NCBI GenBank assembly: GCA_900321365.1 | Contig: ONVT01000099.1 | Span: 1-10,883, forward strand | Length of the DNA stretch: 10,883 nucleotides | Direction of reading: 5' to 3' | Source of the DNA: an uncultured Eubacteriales bacterium | Lineage (GTDB): Bacteria; Bacillota_A; Clostridia; Lachnospirales; Lachnospiraceae | Shown here: piece by piece, positions 1-7,310 of the stretch | How positions within the stretch are numbered: the first letter of the stretch is position 1 | How the letters are laid out: every line of letters starts with the position of its first letter | Program-made: the position numbers and the translations under genes | The notes under the pieces: model-generated | Databases searched by the model: none | What the model saw: the letters and a program-made list of their open reading frames with translations, nothing else | Told to the model about the DNA's origin: nothing

Positions 1-1
1 G

Positions 2-79
2 GCTGACACAGGCGGCTGACACAGGCGGTTGACACAAATGGCTGACACAGATGGTTGACGCAGATGGTTGACGCAGATG
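2..79. repeat. Six tandem 13-bp units running into the start of the exporter gene
   Basis: Six consecutive 13-bp units occupy 2-14, 15-27, 28-40, 41-53, 54-66 and 67-79. Units 1 and 2 are identical (GCTGACACAGGCG), units 5 and 6 are identical (GTTGACGCAGATG), and units 3 and 4 are intermediates, so the array grades from one sequence type to the other. Each unit contains one TGA. Because 13 is not a multiple of 3, successive TGAs fall in successive frames. Units 3 to 6 also end in ATG. The last of these ATGs (77-79) opens the first long gene; the earlier three open frames of only 6 to 9 codons. The array may continue beyond the left edge, and its role is unknown. Confidence 0.93.
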
Positions 80-2272
80 GGAAAATGGAATAAGTATGCT
101 GCCGCGACGGAGCCCGTGACCGGGAAGAAGGTGGCGAAGGTTCCGGTGATCATGCAGCTGGAGGCGCTCGAGTGCGGCGCTGCCTGCCTGGACATGGTCC
201 TTGCCTACTACGGCAAGTGGATCCCGCTCGAGAAGGTGCGCAAGGACTGCGGCGTCTCCAGAGACGGATCGAACGCGAACTACATCCGCCGCGCGGCAAT
301 GAATTACGGCATGAATGCGGACGGATACAAGGTCGAGGCCTCCTACCTTGAGGAGGAGGGAATCTTCCCCTGTATCCTGTTCTGGAATTTCAACCACTTT
401 GTGGTGCTGGACGGCTTCCGGAAGGGGAGAGCGGTGCTCAATGACCCTGCCAGAGGCCTTGTTGAGGTTTCAAAGGAAGAGTTCGAGAGCAGTTTTTCCG
501 GGATCATCATCGAGCTGTCCCCGGGCGAGAACTTTGTTGCCGAGGGAAGCCCGAAGAGCATCATGGGGTTTGTGCGCAAGAAGATGCGGGGGCTTGGTCC
601 CTCCTTTGTGTTTGCCGTCCTTCTCTCGGCGATCGTTGCCCTGGCGGGAATGCTGAACCCTGCCTTCCAGCGGGTCTTCCTGGACCGGCTGCTCTCCGGA
701 AAGAGTCCTGAATGGGTGACGCCTTTCCTGATTCTTGTGTCCGCGGTTGCCTTGATCCAGATCATCTCCGGGGTGGTGGAGCGCATATTCAGCCTCAGGA
801 TGGAGGGAAAGCTCGCGGTCACGTCAAACAGTGAGTATATGTGGCATGTGCTGCGGCTCCCGGTGGAGTTCTATTCCCAGAGGCAGGCCGGCGACATCGC
901 GATGCGGAAACAGACCAACTCGACGATCGCATCGACGATGATCAATACGTTTACGCCGCTTATCCTGAACGCGTGCATGATGATCTTTTACCTGTTCGTC
1001 ATGGTCCGTTACAGTCCCCTGCTGTCGCTGATCGGCGTCGTGTCGATCCTGATCAACAGCTCGCTCCAGAAACACTATTCCAACAAAAAGATCAATGTGT
1101 CCAGGGTACGGCTGCGCGATATGGCCAAGCTGCAGTCCACCACGGTTTCCGGCATCGAGATGATCGAGACGATCAAGGCGGGCGGGGTCGAAGATGAATT
1201 CTTCAGCAAATGGGCCGGATACCAGGCTTCCGTAAACCGCCAGGCCATGGCGGGGCAGCACATCACGCAGTATTCCGGGCTGGTTCTCGCATTTGTCACC
1301 CAACTGTCCAATGACCTGATCCTGGCGCTCGGTCTTCTCTTTACGATGTCAGGGCATTTTACCATCGGTATGCTGTGGGGGTTCCAGACACTCCTGACCA
1401 ACTTCACGGCGCCCGTGACGCAGCTGACCTCCGCCAGGGATCTCATCCGGGAGATGCGCACGGACATGGAGCGGATCGAGGATGTCCTGGAGTACCAGAC
1501 CGATGTATCCCCGGATTCTCTGAAGCTGAACGATGACATCAGTTATGTCAAGCTGAGCGGAAAAGTCGAGATGAAGAATGTCACCTTCGGATATTCTCCT
1601 CTCGCAAAGCCCCTGATCGAGAACTTCAGCCTGACTGTGGAGCCGGGGCAGAAGATTGCCTTTGTCGGTGCTTCCGGATGCGGCAAATCAACGCTCGCGA
1701 AGCTCCTGACCGGCCTCTATAAGCCCTGGAGTGGGGAGATCCTGTTTGACGGGAAGAAGCTGGAGGATATCGACCGGAATCTGTTCACCGGTTCCGTGGC
1801 AAAGGTGGACCAGGAGGTCACTCTGTTTGAGGATACCATCGCCGCGAACATCAAGATGTGGGACACCTCCATCGAAGGCTTCGAGATGATCCTCGCTGCG
1901 AGGGATGCCAGCATTCATTCGGATATCATCGCGAGGGACGGCGGATACAATTACGTCCTCCACGAGAACGGAAAGGATCTGTCCGGAGGACAGCGGCAGC
2001 GCCTGGAGATCGCCAGGGTGCTGGCGCAGGATCCCACCATCATGATCATGGATGAGGCGACAAGCGCGCTGGACGCGAGGACCGAGGCGGAAGTGGTGCA
2101 GTCCGTGCAGCAGAGAGGCATCACCTGTATCGTGGTTGCGCACAGGCTCTCCACGATCCGCGACTGTGATGAGATTATCGTGATGGACCACGGGCATGTG
2201 GTCGAGCGCGGGACACATAAAGAGCTTTACGAAAAGGGCGGTCTCTACAGAGAGCTGGTCACCAGTGAGTAA
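77..2272 (+). CDS. NHLP/NHLM-type bacteriocin ABC exporter with N-terminal C39 leader peptidase
   Basis: Predicted inner-membrane exporter that cleaves a double-glycine leader and pumps the peptide out using ATP. Counted from the ATG at 77 (731 aa), the C39 peptidase covers about 20-150. Its catalytic Cys33 is in ECGAAC, with oxyanion Gln27, His107 in FNHFVVLDGF and Asp123 in NDPARG. A six-helix membrane domain spans about 170-450. The ATPase domain has Walker A GASGCGKST (531-539), Q-loop Gln579, signature LSGGQ (635-639), Walker B IMIMDE (655-660) and H-loop His689, so it appears fully catalytic. The MQLEALECGAACLDMVLAYYG block and the pairing with a second long ABC protein are typical of the NHLP/NHLM group. 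The start is uncertain: TTG at 68 is in frame, TGA at 56-58 closes the frame upstream, and neither start has a clear Shine-Dalgarno site, so translational coupling to an upstream gene is possible. Confidence 0.93.
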   Translation: MGKWNKYAAATEPVTGKKVAKVPVIMQLEALECGAACLDMVLAYYGKWIPLEKVRKDCGVSRDGSNANYIRRAAMNYGMNADGYKVEASYLEEEGIFPCILFWNFNHFVVLDGFRKGRAVLNDPARGLVEVSKEEFESSFSGIIIELSPGENFVAEGSPKSIMGFVRKKMRGLGPSFVFAVLLSAIVALAGMLNPAFQRVFLDRLLSGKSPEWVTPFLILVSAVALIQIISGVVERIFSLRMEGKLAVTSNSEYMWHVLRLPVEFYSQRQAGDIAMRKQTNSTIASTMINTFTPLILNACMMIFYLFVMVRYSPLLSLIGVVSILINSSLQKHYSNKKINVSRVRLRDMAKLQSTTVSGIEMIETIKAGGVEDEFFSKWAGYQASVNRQAMAGQHITQYSGLVLAFVTQLSNDLILALGLLFTMSGHFTIGMLWGFQTLLTNFTAPVTQLTSARDLIREMRTDMERIEDVLEYQTDVSPDSLKLNDDISYVKLSGKVEMKNVTFGYSPLAKPLIENFSLTVEPGQKIAFVGASGCGKSTLAKLLTGLYKPWSGEILFDGKKLEDIDRNLFTGSVAKVDQEVTLFEDTIAANIKMWDTSIEGFEMILAARDASIHSDIIARDGGYNYVLHENGKDLSGGQRQRLEIARVLAQDPTIMIMDEATSALDARTEAEVVQSVQQRGITCIVVAHRLSTIRDCDEIIVMDHGHVVERGTHKELYEKGGLYRELVTSE

Positions 2273-2278
2273 AGAAGA

Positions 2279-2283
2279 AGGAG
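2279..2283 (+). promoter_or_regulatory. Ribosome binding site AGGAG that fixes a TTG start
   Basis: AGGAG lies in the 20-base gap after the stop of the first exporter gene, nine bases before the TTG at 2293. No ATG or GTG sits at a suitable distance in that frame, so this site is the main argument for TTG initiation of the second exporter subunit. Confidence 0.8.
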
Positions 2284-2292
2284 CAGATCACT

Positions 2293-4482
2293 TTGGGTTG
2301 GTTTGAAGAACAGATCCGGCAGCGGGTTCAGAATGACGACGACGTTCTGTCCGACGCGTATGCACGGATGGCAAATGCGATCAGTGGAAAAAAGAAAGTA
2401 GAGGTTCTGTTCCAGTCTGACAGGGAGATGGCCACGAGGGCGGTGGGAGAGATCCTGAGGTACTATCGCGTCCGTGCGAGGAAGATTCCCGAGCATCTGG
2501 AGAGCTCGAAGGAAATCCTGGATTATCTGCTCAGACCGTCGGGAATTCTGCGCAGAGTGGTGCGCCTGACGGATAACTGGTGGAAAGACGCAAGCGGAGC
2601 GATGCTCGCAACCCGCAAGGACGGGTCGGTGGTCGCCCTGATTCCCGGTAAGCTGAAGGGATACCAGATCGTTGATCCTGCCAATGACAGCAGGATTGAT
2701 GTCAACGCGAAGACGGCCGCGGCCCTGAATGCGGACGCGCTGTGCTTCTATAAACCGTTCCCGCTGAAGTCCATCGGGATTAAAGAGGTTGTCAAATATG
2801 TGATTTCCCTGCTCCGGGTCCGGGACTATGTCTGGATGATCTCCCTGACCGGGGTGGTGACTCTGGTTCAGCTGATCGGACCGGAGATCACCCGCAAGAT
2901 CTATGACACGACCTTTCTTGCCTCCGGGAACAGGGTGGTACTGATCTGCCTGATCCTTGTCATGTTCCTGTCGGAGATGTCGCGGCAGATGTTCGACCTG
3001 GTGAAGACGATCTTCAGCCAGAACATCCAGAGCCAGCTGAACATGCAGGTGGAAAGCGCGGCGATGATGCGTATCCTGTCGCTGCCGATTTCATTTTTCT
3101 CAAGATTCAACTCCGGTGAGCTGACAAGCCGGCTGACGGCCGTGACAACGGTATGCGCGACGATTTCATCGACATTTTTTTCGGTGATACTGACGGCCTG
3201 TTTTTCTCTGGTGTACCTGTTCCAGATCTTCCGGTTCGCGCCGAGCCTACTGCTTCCCGCGGTGGGCCTGACATTGCTGACGGCGGGCCTGTCGCTTGTC
3301 ACGGCGCTGAGGCAGATGGGTGTCACCCAGCGCAGAATGGAATATGACAGTAAGGAGACCGGCATGGTGCTGGCCCTTCTGAACGGTATCCCGAAGATCA
3401 AGGTCGCCGGTGCCGAGAAGAGGGCATTCGCGAAATGGGCCCAGAGCTACGCGCCTTCCGCGAAGCTGCAGTATAATCCCCCGTTTCTCATCAAGATGAG
3501 CGGCCCCATCTCTCAGGCCATCACGATCGGCGGGACGGTTGTCATGTATTATCTTGCCCTGAAGGGAGGAGTTGCCGCAGCGGATTATGTAGCGTTCAAC
3601 AGCGCTTATGGACTCGTGTCGGGCGCATTTACCGGACTGGTCGGCGCGGCGGCGGCGGTGGCGGGCGTCAGGCCTGCCCTGCATATGGCAAAGCCCCTGT
3701 TCGAGACCGCTCCTGAGATACAGGAGGAGAAGGAGGTGCTCGGGCGTCTGGGCGGATCCATCGAGATCAACAATGTATCATTCCGCTATTCCGAAACGAT
3801 GCCATACGTGCTCAGGAATCTGTCGCTGAAGATCCGCAAGGGCGAGTATGTCGCGATCGTCGGGAGAACCGGCTGCGGGAAGTCCACGCTGCTGAGGCTG
3901 CTTCTTGGGTTTGAGAAACCGGAAAAGGGCGGTATCTATTATGACGGCCGCGACATCCAGATGATAGACCTGAAATCACTGCGCCGCAATATCGGCGTGG
4001 TGCTCCAGGCGGGGAACCTGTTCCAGGGAAATATCTATTCCAACATCACGATCGCGAATCCGTCCATGACGGTGGACGAAGCCTGGAAGGCGGCGGAGAT
4101 GGTGGGGATGAAGGATGACATCGAGAGCATGCCGATGGGGATGAACACGCTGATCCAGGAGGGCGGCGGAGGAATCTCCGGCGGACAGAAGCAGAGACTG
4201 ATGATCGCGAGGGCGATCGCCGGGAAACCGTCTGTGCTGATGTTTGACGAGGCGACGAGCGCGCTTGACAACATCACCCAGAAGATCGTGTCGGATTCAC
4301 TGGACACGCTCAAATGCACCCGGATTGTCATCGCCCACAGGCTGTCGACCATCCGGAACTGTGACCGGATCCTGATGCTTGACAACGGGAGAATCATCGA
4401 ACAGGGAAACTATGAGAGCCTGATCGCGAAGGGCGGGGAATTCGCGAAGCTCGTGGAACGCCAGAGAGTGGATGTTGAGTGA
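2293..4482 (+). CDS. NHLP/NHLM-type bacteriocin ABC exporter, permease/ATPase subunit without active peptidase
   Basis: Second ABC subunit (729 aa), the likely partner of the peptidase-bearing subunit 20 bases upstream. It starts at TTG 2293 behind AGGAG. Residues 1 to about 160 form the soluble N-terminal domain seen in NHLM ATP-binding proteins (WWKDASGAMLAT, VVALIPGKLKGYQIVDP, ALCFYKPFPLKSIG). It resembles the place a peptidase would occupy but lacks the Cys/His/Asp set. Membrane helices span about 175-450. The ATPase has Walker A GRTGCGKST (524-532), Q-loop Gln572, signature ISGGQ (628-632), Walker B VLMFDE (648-653) and His682. Both subunits therefore keep a complete ATP site, unlike heterodimeric exporters in which one site has decayed. 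In known NHLP operons these two proteins work with an HlyD-like adaptor and a nitrile-hydratase-like or Nif11-like precursor, neither of which is seen here. Confidence 0.92.
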   Translation: MGWFEEQIRQRVQNDDDVLSDAYARMANAISGKKKVEVLFQSDREMATRAVGEILRYYRVRARKIPEHLESSKEILDYLLRPSGILRRVVRLTDNWWKDASGAMLATRKDGSVVALIPGKLKGYQIVDPANDSRIDVNAKTAAALNADALCFYKPFPLKSIGIKEVVKYVISLLRVRDYVWMISLTGVVTLVQLIGPEITRKIYDTTFLASGNRVVLICLILVMFLSEMSRQMFDLVKTIFSQNIQSQLNMQVESAAMMRILSLPISFFSRFNSGELTSRLTAVTTVCATISSTFFSVILTACFSLVYLFQIFRFAPSLLLPAVGLTLLTAGLSLVTALRQMGVTQRRMEYDSKETGMVLALLNGIPKIKVAGAEKRAFAKWAQSYAPSAKLQYNPPFLIKMSGPISQAITIGGTVVMYYLALKGGVAAADYVAFNSAYGLVSGAFTGLVGAAAAVAGVRPALHMAKPLFETAPEIQEEKEVLGRLGGSIEINNVSFRYSETMPYVLRNLSLKIRKGEYVAIVGRTGCGKSTLLRLLLGFEKPEKGGIYYDGRDIQMIDLKSLRRNIGVVLQAGNLFQGNIYSNITIANPSMTVDEAWKAAEMVGMKDDIESMPMGMNTLIQEGGGGISGGQKQRLMIARAIAGKPSVLMFDEATSALDNITQKIVSDSLDTLKCTRIVIAHRLSTIRNCDRILMLDNGRIIEQGNYESLIAKGGEFAKLVERQRVDVE

Positions 4483-4584
4483 CAGTAACCAAGTAGATCA
4501 TATCTGAATGACAGAAAGTCGCAGCGTCCGGAAAACCAGTGTAACACAGGAGGAAGGAACTGCAGCGGAAAAGGGGTGCCTGAG

Positions 4585-6276
4585 ATGTCAGATGGAAAAC
4601 TGCTCCTGAGGAGAATGCTTCTGGTCGTGGACGACCAGAAGGTCAACAGGGAACTTCTGGGAATGATCCTGGGTGATGAATTCGACCTGATCTATGCCTG
4701 CAACGGAAAGGAGGCCATCGAACAGGTCCTGCTTCACAGGGATACACTGTCCGCGGTCCTTCTGGATCTTGTGATGCCTGTGATGGATGGTTTTGAGGTG
4801 ATGGACGCCATGAAGGCGGACAAGGATCTTGCCAGAATCCCGATTCTGGTGCTGACCGCCGACAACACGGCGGAACTGGAGGCGCTGGGGAGAGGGGCGT
4901 CAAGCTTCATTCCGAAGCCCTTCGAGTCCAATGAGATTATCCTTGCACGTGTGAGGAGCTTCGTGGAGCTGGCGGAGGGCCGCCGGCTGATCCGCGCGGC
5001 TGAAAGAGATCCTGTGACCGGGATCTATACCAGGCAGTTTTTCTTTTCCTATGCGGAGCAGATCGAAAAATACCATCCGGACTGGGGAATGGAGGCAGTG
5101 GTGATTCGCATCGGGCGTTACCGGCTGCTCGGCGAACTGTATGGGCAGGAATTCCTGGACCGGCTCAGCGTGTCTCTTTCGTCTTATCTGAGGGAAGACG
5201 CCAGGAGAGGGGAAGGGATATGTGCGCGCCCGTCCGCGGATACCTTCTATCTGTTTGTCCGGAAGGGAATCCTCCGCCAGGAGGAGATTGACAGAATCAG
5301 GGAAGAGCTGAAAGGACTGAGAGAGCATCTGGACATTCGGCTGGGCGCGGGACTGTGCAGCATCGGATCCGATCAGATGGATCTGATCCACCGGTTTGAC
5401 TGCGCGGCGGCAGCCTGCAGGATGCAGATGGAGGACCGCACCTGCAGCCTTGTGATCTATGACAGCAGGATGCACGAGAGTGAGCTTTACCGGCAGAAAC
5501 TGATCAATGATCTCCCACGCGCGATTGCGGAGCATGAGCTCAAGGTTTATTACCAGCCGAAGTACGATATTACCGGAGAGGAACCTGTTCTGAGGGCGGC
5601 GGAAGCGCTTGTGAGGTGGGAGCACCCGGAACTGGGGAGAATCCCTCCGGGAGATTTCATTCCGCTGTTTGAGTCGAACGGCCTTGTGCGGGGCGTGGAC
5701 CAGTTTGTGTGGGAGGAAGCCGCCAGGCAGCTTCGGAAGTGGAAGGATCAGTACCAGATCAGCCTGTCCCTTTCCGTTAATGTCTCATCGGTGGATATCC
5801 ATATTCCCGGACTGGAGGCGAAGGTGACGGACCTGATCGGAAAGTACGACCTTCAGCCGCAGGACCTGCACCTGGAACTCACGGAGACTGCGTATATGGA
5901 GAACGCGGATCTCATGCTGGAGGTGACGAAAAGTCTCCGGAAGATGGGCTTTATCGTGGAGATGGATGATTTCGGTTCCGGGTACTCTTCCCTCAACATG
6001 CTCTCCCGTCTTCCGGTGGACGTATTGAAGATGGACATGCTGTTCGTACGGCGCCTTGTGGAGGAGAACACCAGGGAGTATCAGTTCATCGAGATCGTTC
6101 ACGACATTGCGAGGACGCTGGACGTCCCTATGATCGCCGAGGGAGTGGAGACGAAAGAGCAGCTTATGCTCCTCAAGAAGATCGGGTGCGAATATATCCA
6201 GGGATACTATTTCTCACCCCCGGTGCCGGCGGAAAAGTTCGAGGAGCTGATCCGCGCACAGCTGGGAAAGAGCTGA
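4585..6276 (+). CDS. Response regulator with degenerate GGDEF and intact EAL domain (c-di-GMP phosphodiesterase)
   Basis: Predicted cytoplasmic enzyme hydrolysing cyclic di-GMP under control of a phosphorylatable receiver. From ATG 4585 (563 aa), the receiver (about 10-125) has acidic pair Asp16/Asp17, phosphoacceptor Asp61 in LLDLVMP, Thr91 and Lys111. A GGDEF-fold domain (about 142-290) begins with DPVTGIYTRQFF but reads RPSADTF (215-221) where active cyclases have GGDEF, so it should not make c-di-GMP. The EAL domain (about 305-563) keeps Glu340 (EALVRWEH), Asn399, Glu431 (LELTE), Asp461/Asp462 (MDDFGSGYSS), Lys482, Glu519 (AEGVET) and Gln539, the set expected of an active phosphodiesterase. 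ATG 4585 is preferred because AAGGGG lies eight bases before it; GTG 4576 and ATG 4615 are alternatives. No terminator separates it from the exporter, so co-transcription is likely. No cognate kinase is visible. Confidence 0.92.
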   Translation: MSDGKLLLRRMLLVVDDQKVNRELLGMILGDEFDLIYACNGKEAIEQVLLHRDTLSAVLLDLVMPVMDGFEVMDAMKADKDLARIPILVLTADNTAELEALGRGASSFIPKPFESNEIILARVRSFVELAEGRRLIRAAERDPVTGIYTRQFFFSYAEQIEKYHPDWGMEAVVIRIGRYRLLGELYGQEFLDRLSVSLSSYLREDARRGEGICARPSADTFYLFVRKGILRQEEIDRIREELKGLREHLDIRLGAGLCSIGSDQMDLIHRFDCAAAACRMQMEDRTCSLVIYDSRMHESELYRQKLINDLPRAIAEHELKVYYQPKYDITGEEPVLRAAEALVRWEHPELGRIPPGDFIPLFESNGLVRGVDQFVWEEAARQLRKWKDQYQISLSLSVNVSSVDIHIPGLEAKVTDLIGKYDLQPQDLHLELTETAYMENADLMLEVTKSLRKMGFIVEMDDFGSGYSSLNMLSRLPVDVLKMDMLFVRRLVEENTREYQFIEIVHDIARTLDVPMIAEGVETKEQLMLLKKIGCEYIQGYYFSPPVPAEKFEELIRAQLGKS

Positions 6277-6280
6277 TGTC

Positions 6281-6314
6281 AGCCGGCCCGCAGGGCCGGC
6301 TTTGATTCTGTTTT
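6281..6314 (+). terminator. Rho-independent terminator after the EAL gene
   Basis: A perfect 9-bp stem AGCCGGCCC (6281-6289) pairs with GGGCCGGCT (6293-6301) around a GCA loop. TTT at 6301-6303 and TTTT at 6311-6314 follow. It begins five bases after the EAL gene stop. The T tract is interrupted, so termination may be incomplete. Confidence 0.82.
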
Positions 6315-6325
6315 GAGGAAAGAAG

Positions 6326-7216
6326 ATGGAATTCAAGCAGTTAAGAACATTTGTGGAAGTGGTTCACACCGGCAGCTTTACCGACGCGGCACAGAACCTG
6401 TTCCTCTCCCAGCCCACCGTGAGCCAGCACATCCGGCAGCTGGAGGAAGAGCTTGGGACGAGGCTTGTGATGCGCACGACCAGAAAAATCGAGATCACCG
6501 CGCAGGGACGGCAGCTCGCCTCCTACGCGGAGGACATCCTGTCGCTCAGGGACCGGATGATGGCCAACTGCTCCATGCGTGGGCACAGCATCCTGTCCAT
6601 CAGCGCATCCACGATTCCCTCCGCCTACATCCTTCCGGATGTACTCAAACGGTTTGGGAAGGAACACCCGGAGGTGTATTTTTCCATTCACCAGAGCGAC
6701 AGCGCCGGAGTGGAGAGAGGCGTGCTCGAGGGACTGTATGACATCGGCCTGACCGGGCGCAGGAGCGAGGAGGAAGGGCTTCTCAGTGAGGCATTCTGCT
6801 CGGATCAGATGGTGCTGATCACGCCGGTCAGCCCGTACTTTCTGGAGATGAAGGAGAAAAAGGCCTCCATCCCCGATCTCCTCGAACAGCCCATCATTCT
6901 CAGGGAGGAGGGAAGCGGCAGCCTGAAGGCGGCGGACCGCTATCTTGCCTCGGAGGGAGTCAATGAGAAAGATCTTCACGTCGTGGCGAGGATCAATGAC
7001 CAGGAGGCAATCAAAAACATGGTTGCCCAGGGTCTGGGCATCTCCTTCATTTCCTCGAGGGCCGCGCAGGAATTCGTCGAGGCAAAGAGAGTCCTGAAGT
7101 TTGATCTTCCCCAGGACAGCGCTGTCCGCCATTTCTACGTCATACAGAGGAAAAATGACATTCCGTCCACCCTGCGGAGAGACTTTATCCGCTTCCTGTG
7201 CGGATGCTGCTCCTGA
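6326..7216 (+). CDS. LysR-family transcriptional regulator
   Basis: DNA-binding regulator of 296 aa, the usual LysR length. The winged helix-turn-helix is at about 2-60, with the family signature around GSFTDAAQNLFLSQPTVSQH (16-35) and a linker helix rich in charged residues to about 85. A LysR substrate-binding domain follows (about 88-290), with SISASTIPSAYILPDVL at its start and the MVAQGLGISFIS strand-turn late on, as in CysB/CysL-like members that sense small ligands. The start ATG has GAGGAAAG seven or so bases upstream. The gene lies immediately downstream of the terminator, leaving almost no room for its own promoter there. The 19-bp palindrome just after the gene is a candidate binding site for it or another regulator. 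The ligand and targets cannot be read from the sequence; the downstream TtcA-like gene is the closest candidate target. Confidence 0.92.
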   Translation: MEFKQLRTFVEVVHTGSFTDAAQNLFLSQPTVSQHIRQLEEELGTRLVMRTTRKIEITAQGRQLASYAEDILSLRDRMMANCSMRGHSILSISASTIPSAYILPDVLKRFGKEHPEVYFSIHQSDSAGVERGVLEGLYDIGLTGRRSEEEGLLSEAFCSDQMVLITPVSPYFLEMKEKKASIPDLLEQPIILREEGSGSLKAADRYLASEGVNEKDLHVVARINDQEAIKNMVAQGLGISFISSRAAQEFVEAKRVLKFDLPQDSAVRHFYVIQRKNDIPSTLRRDFIRFLCGCCS

Positions 7217-7237
7217 TAGAGCTGAATACCGTTACGA

Positions 7238-7256
7238 CCTGTCAATAATTGACAGG
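7238..7256. promoter_or_regulatory. Perfect 19-bp palindrome, candidate operator upstream of the TtcA-like gene
   Basis: CCTGTCAAT (7238-7246) and ATTGACAGG (7248-7256) are exact inverted copies around a single A. The dyad lies 22 bases after the LysR stop and 55 bases before the TtcA-like start. Its centre contains AATAAT (7244-7249), a possible -10 box, and its right arm contains TTGACA (7249-7254), but no convincing partner box exists for either. With no T run after it and a 1-base centre, it fits a protein-binding dyad better than a terminator. The regulator is unknown. Confidence 0.55.
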
Positions 7257-7310
7257 CTCCAGCGCTGTCCGCAGCCGGCCGGACCGGGCCCGATGTAAAA
7301 CTGGAGATCT

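Noticed and set aside
1..32. Possible C-terminal end of an upstream gene (frames ending at TGA 4-6, 17-19 or 30-32).
   Set aside because: At most nine codons are visible and they are repeat-derived, so no frame can be preferred from this window.
29..73. TTGACA (29-34) and TTGACG (55-60, 68-73) in the 13-bp array as -35 boxes.
   Set aside because: No acceptable -10 box lies about 17 bases after any of them. The matches arise from the repeat unit itself.
2..79. CRISPR array.
   Set aside because: Units of 13 bp are contiguous without spacers and no cas genes are present. It is a simple tandem repeat.
6313..6741. 142-codon + strand ORF overlapping the start of the LysR gene in another frame.
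   Set aside because: Low-complexity, Arg/His/Gly-rich translation with no domain. The LysR frame is clearly the coding one.
7249..7277. TTGACA in the palindrome's right arm as the -35 of a promoter for the TtcA-like gene.
   Set aside because: The region 17 to 18 bases downstream is CAGCCG or AGCCGG, with no -10 likeness. The dyad symmetry explains the hexamer better.
7265..7300. GC-rich stretch with short inverted pieces (GTCCG/CGGAC, CCGGCCGG) as a terminator after the LysR gene.
   Set aside because: Stems are about 5 bp with no T tract, as expected by chance in such GC-rich DNA.
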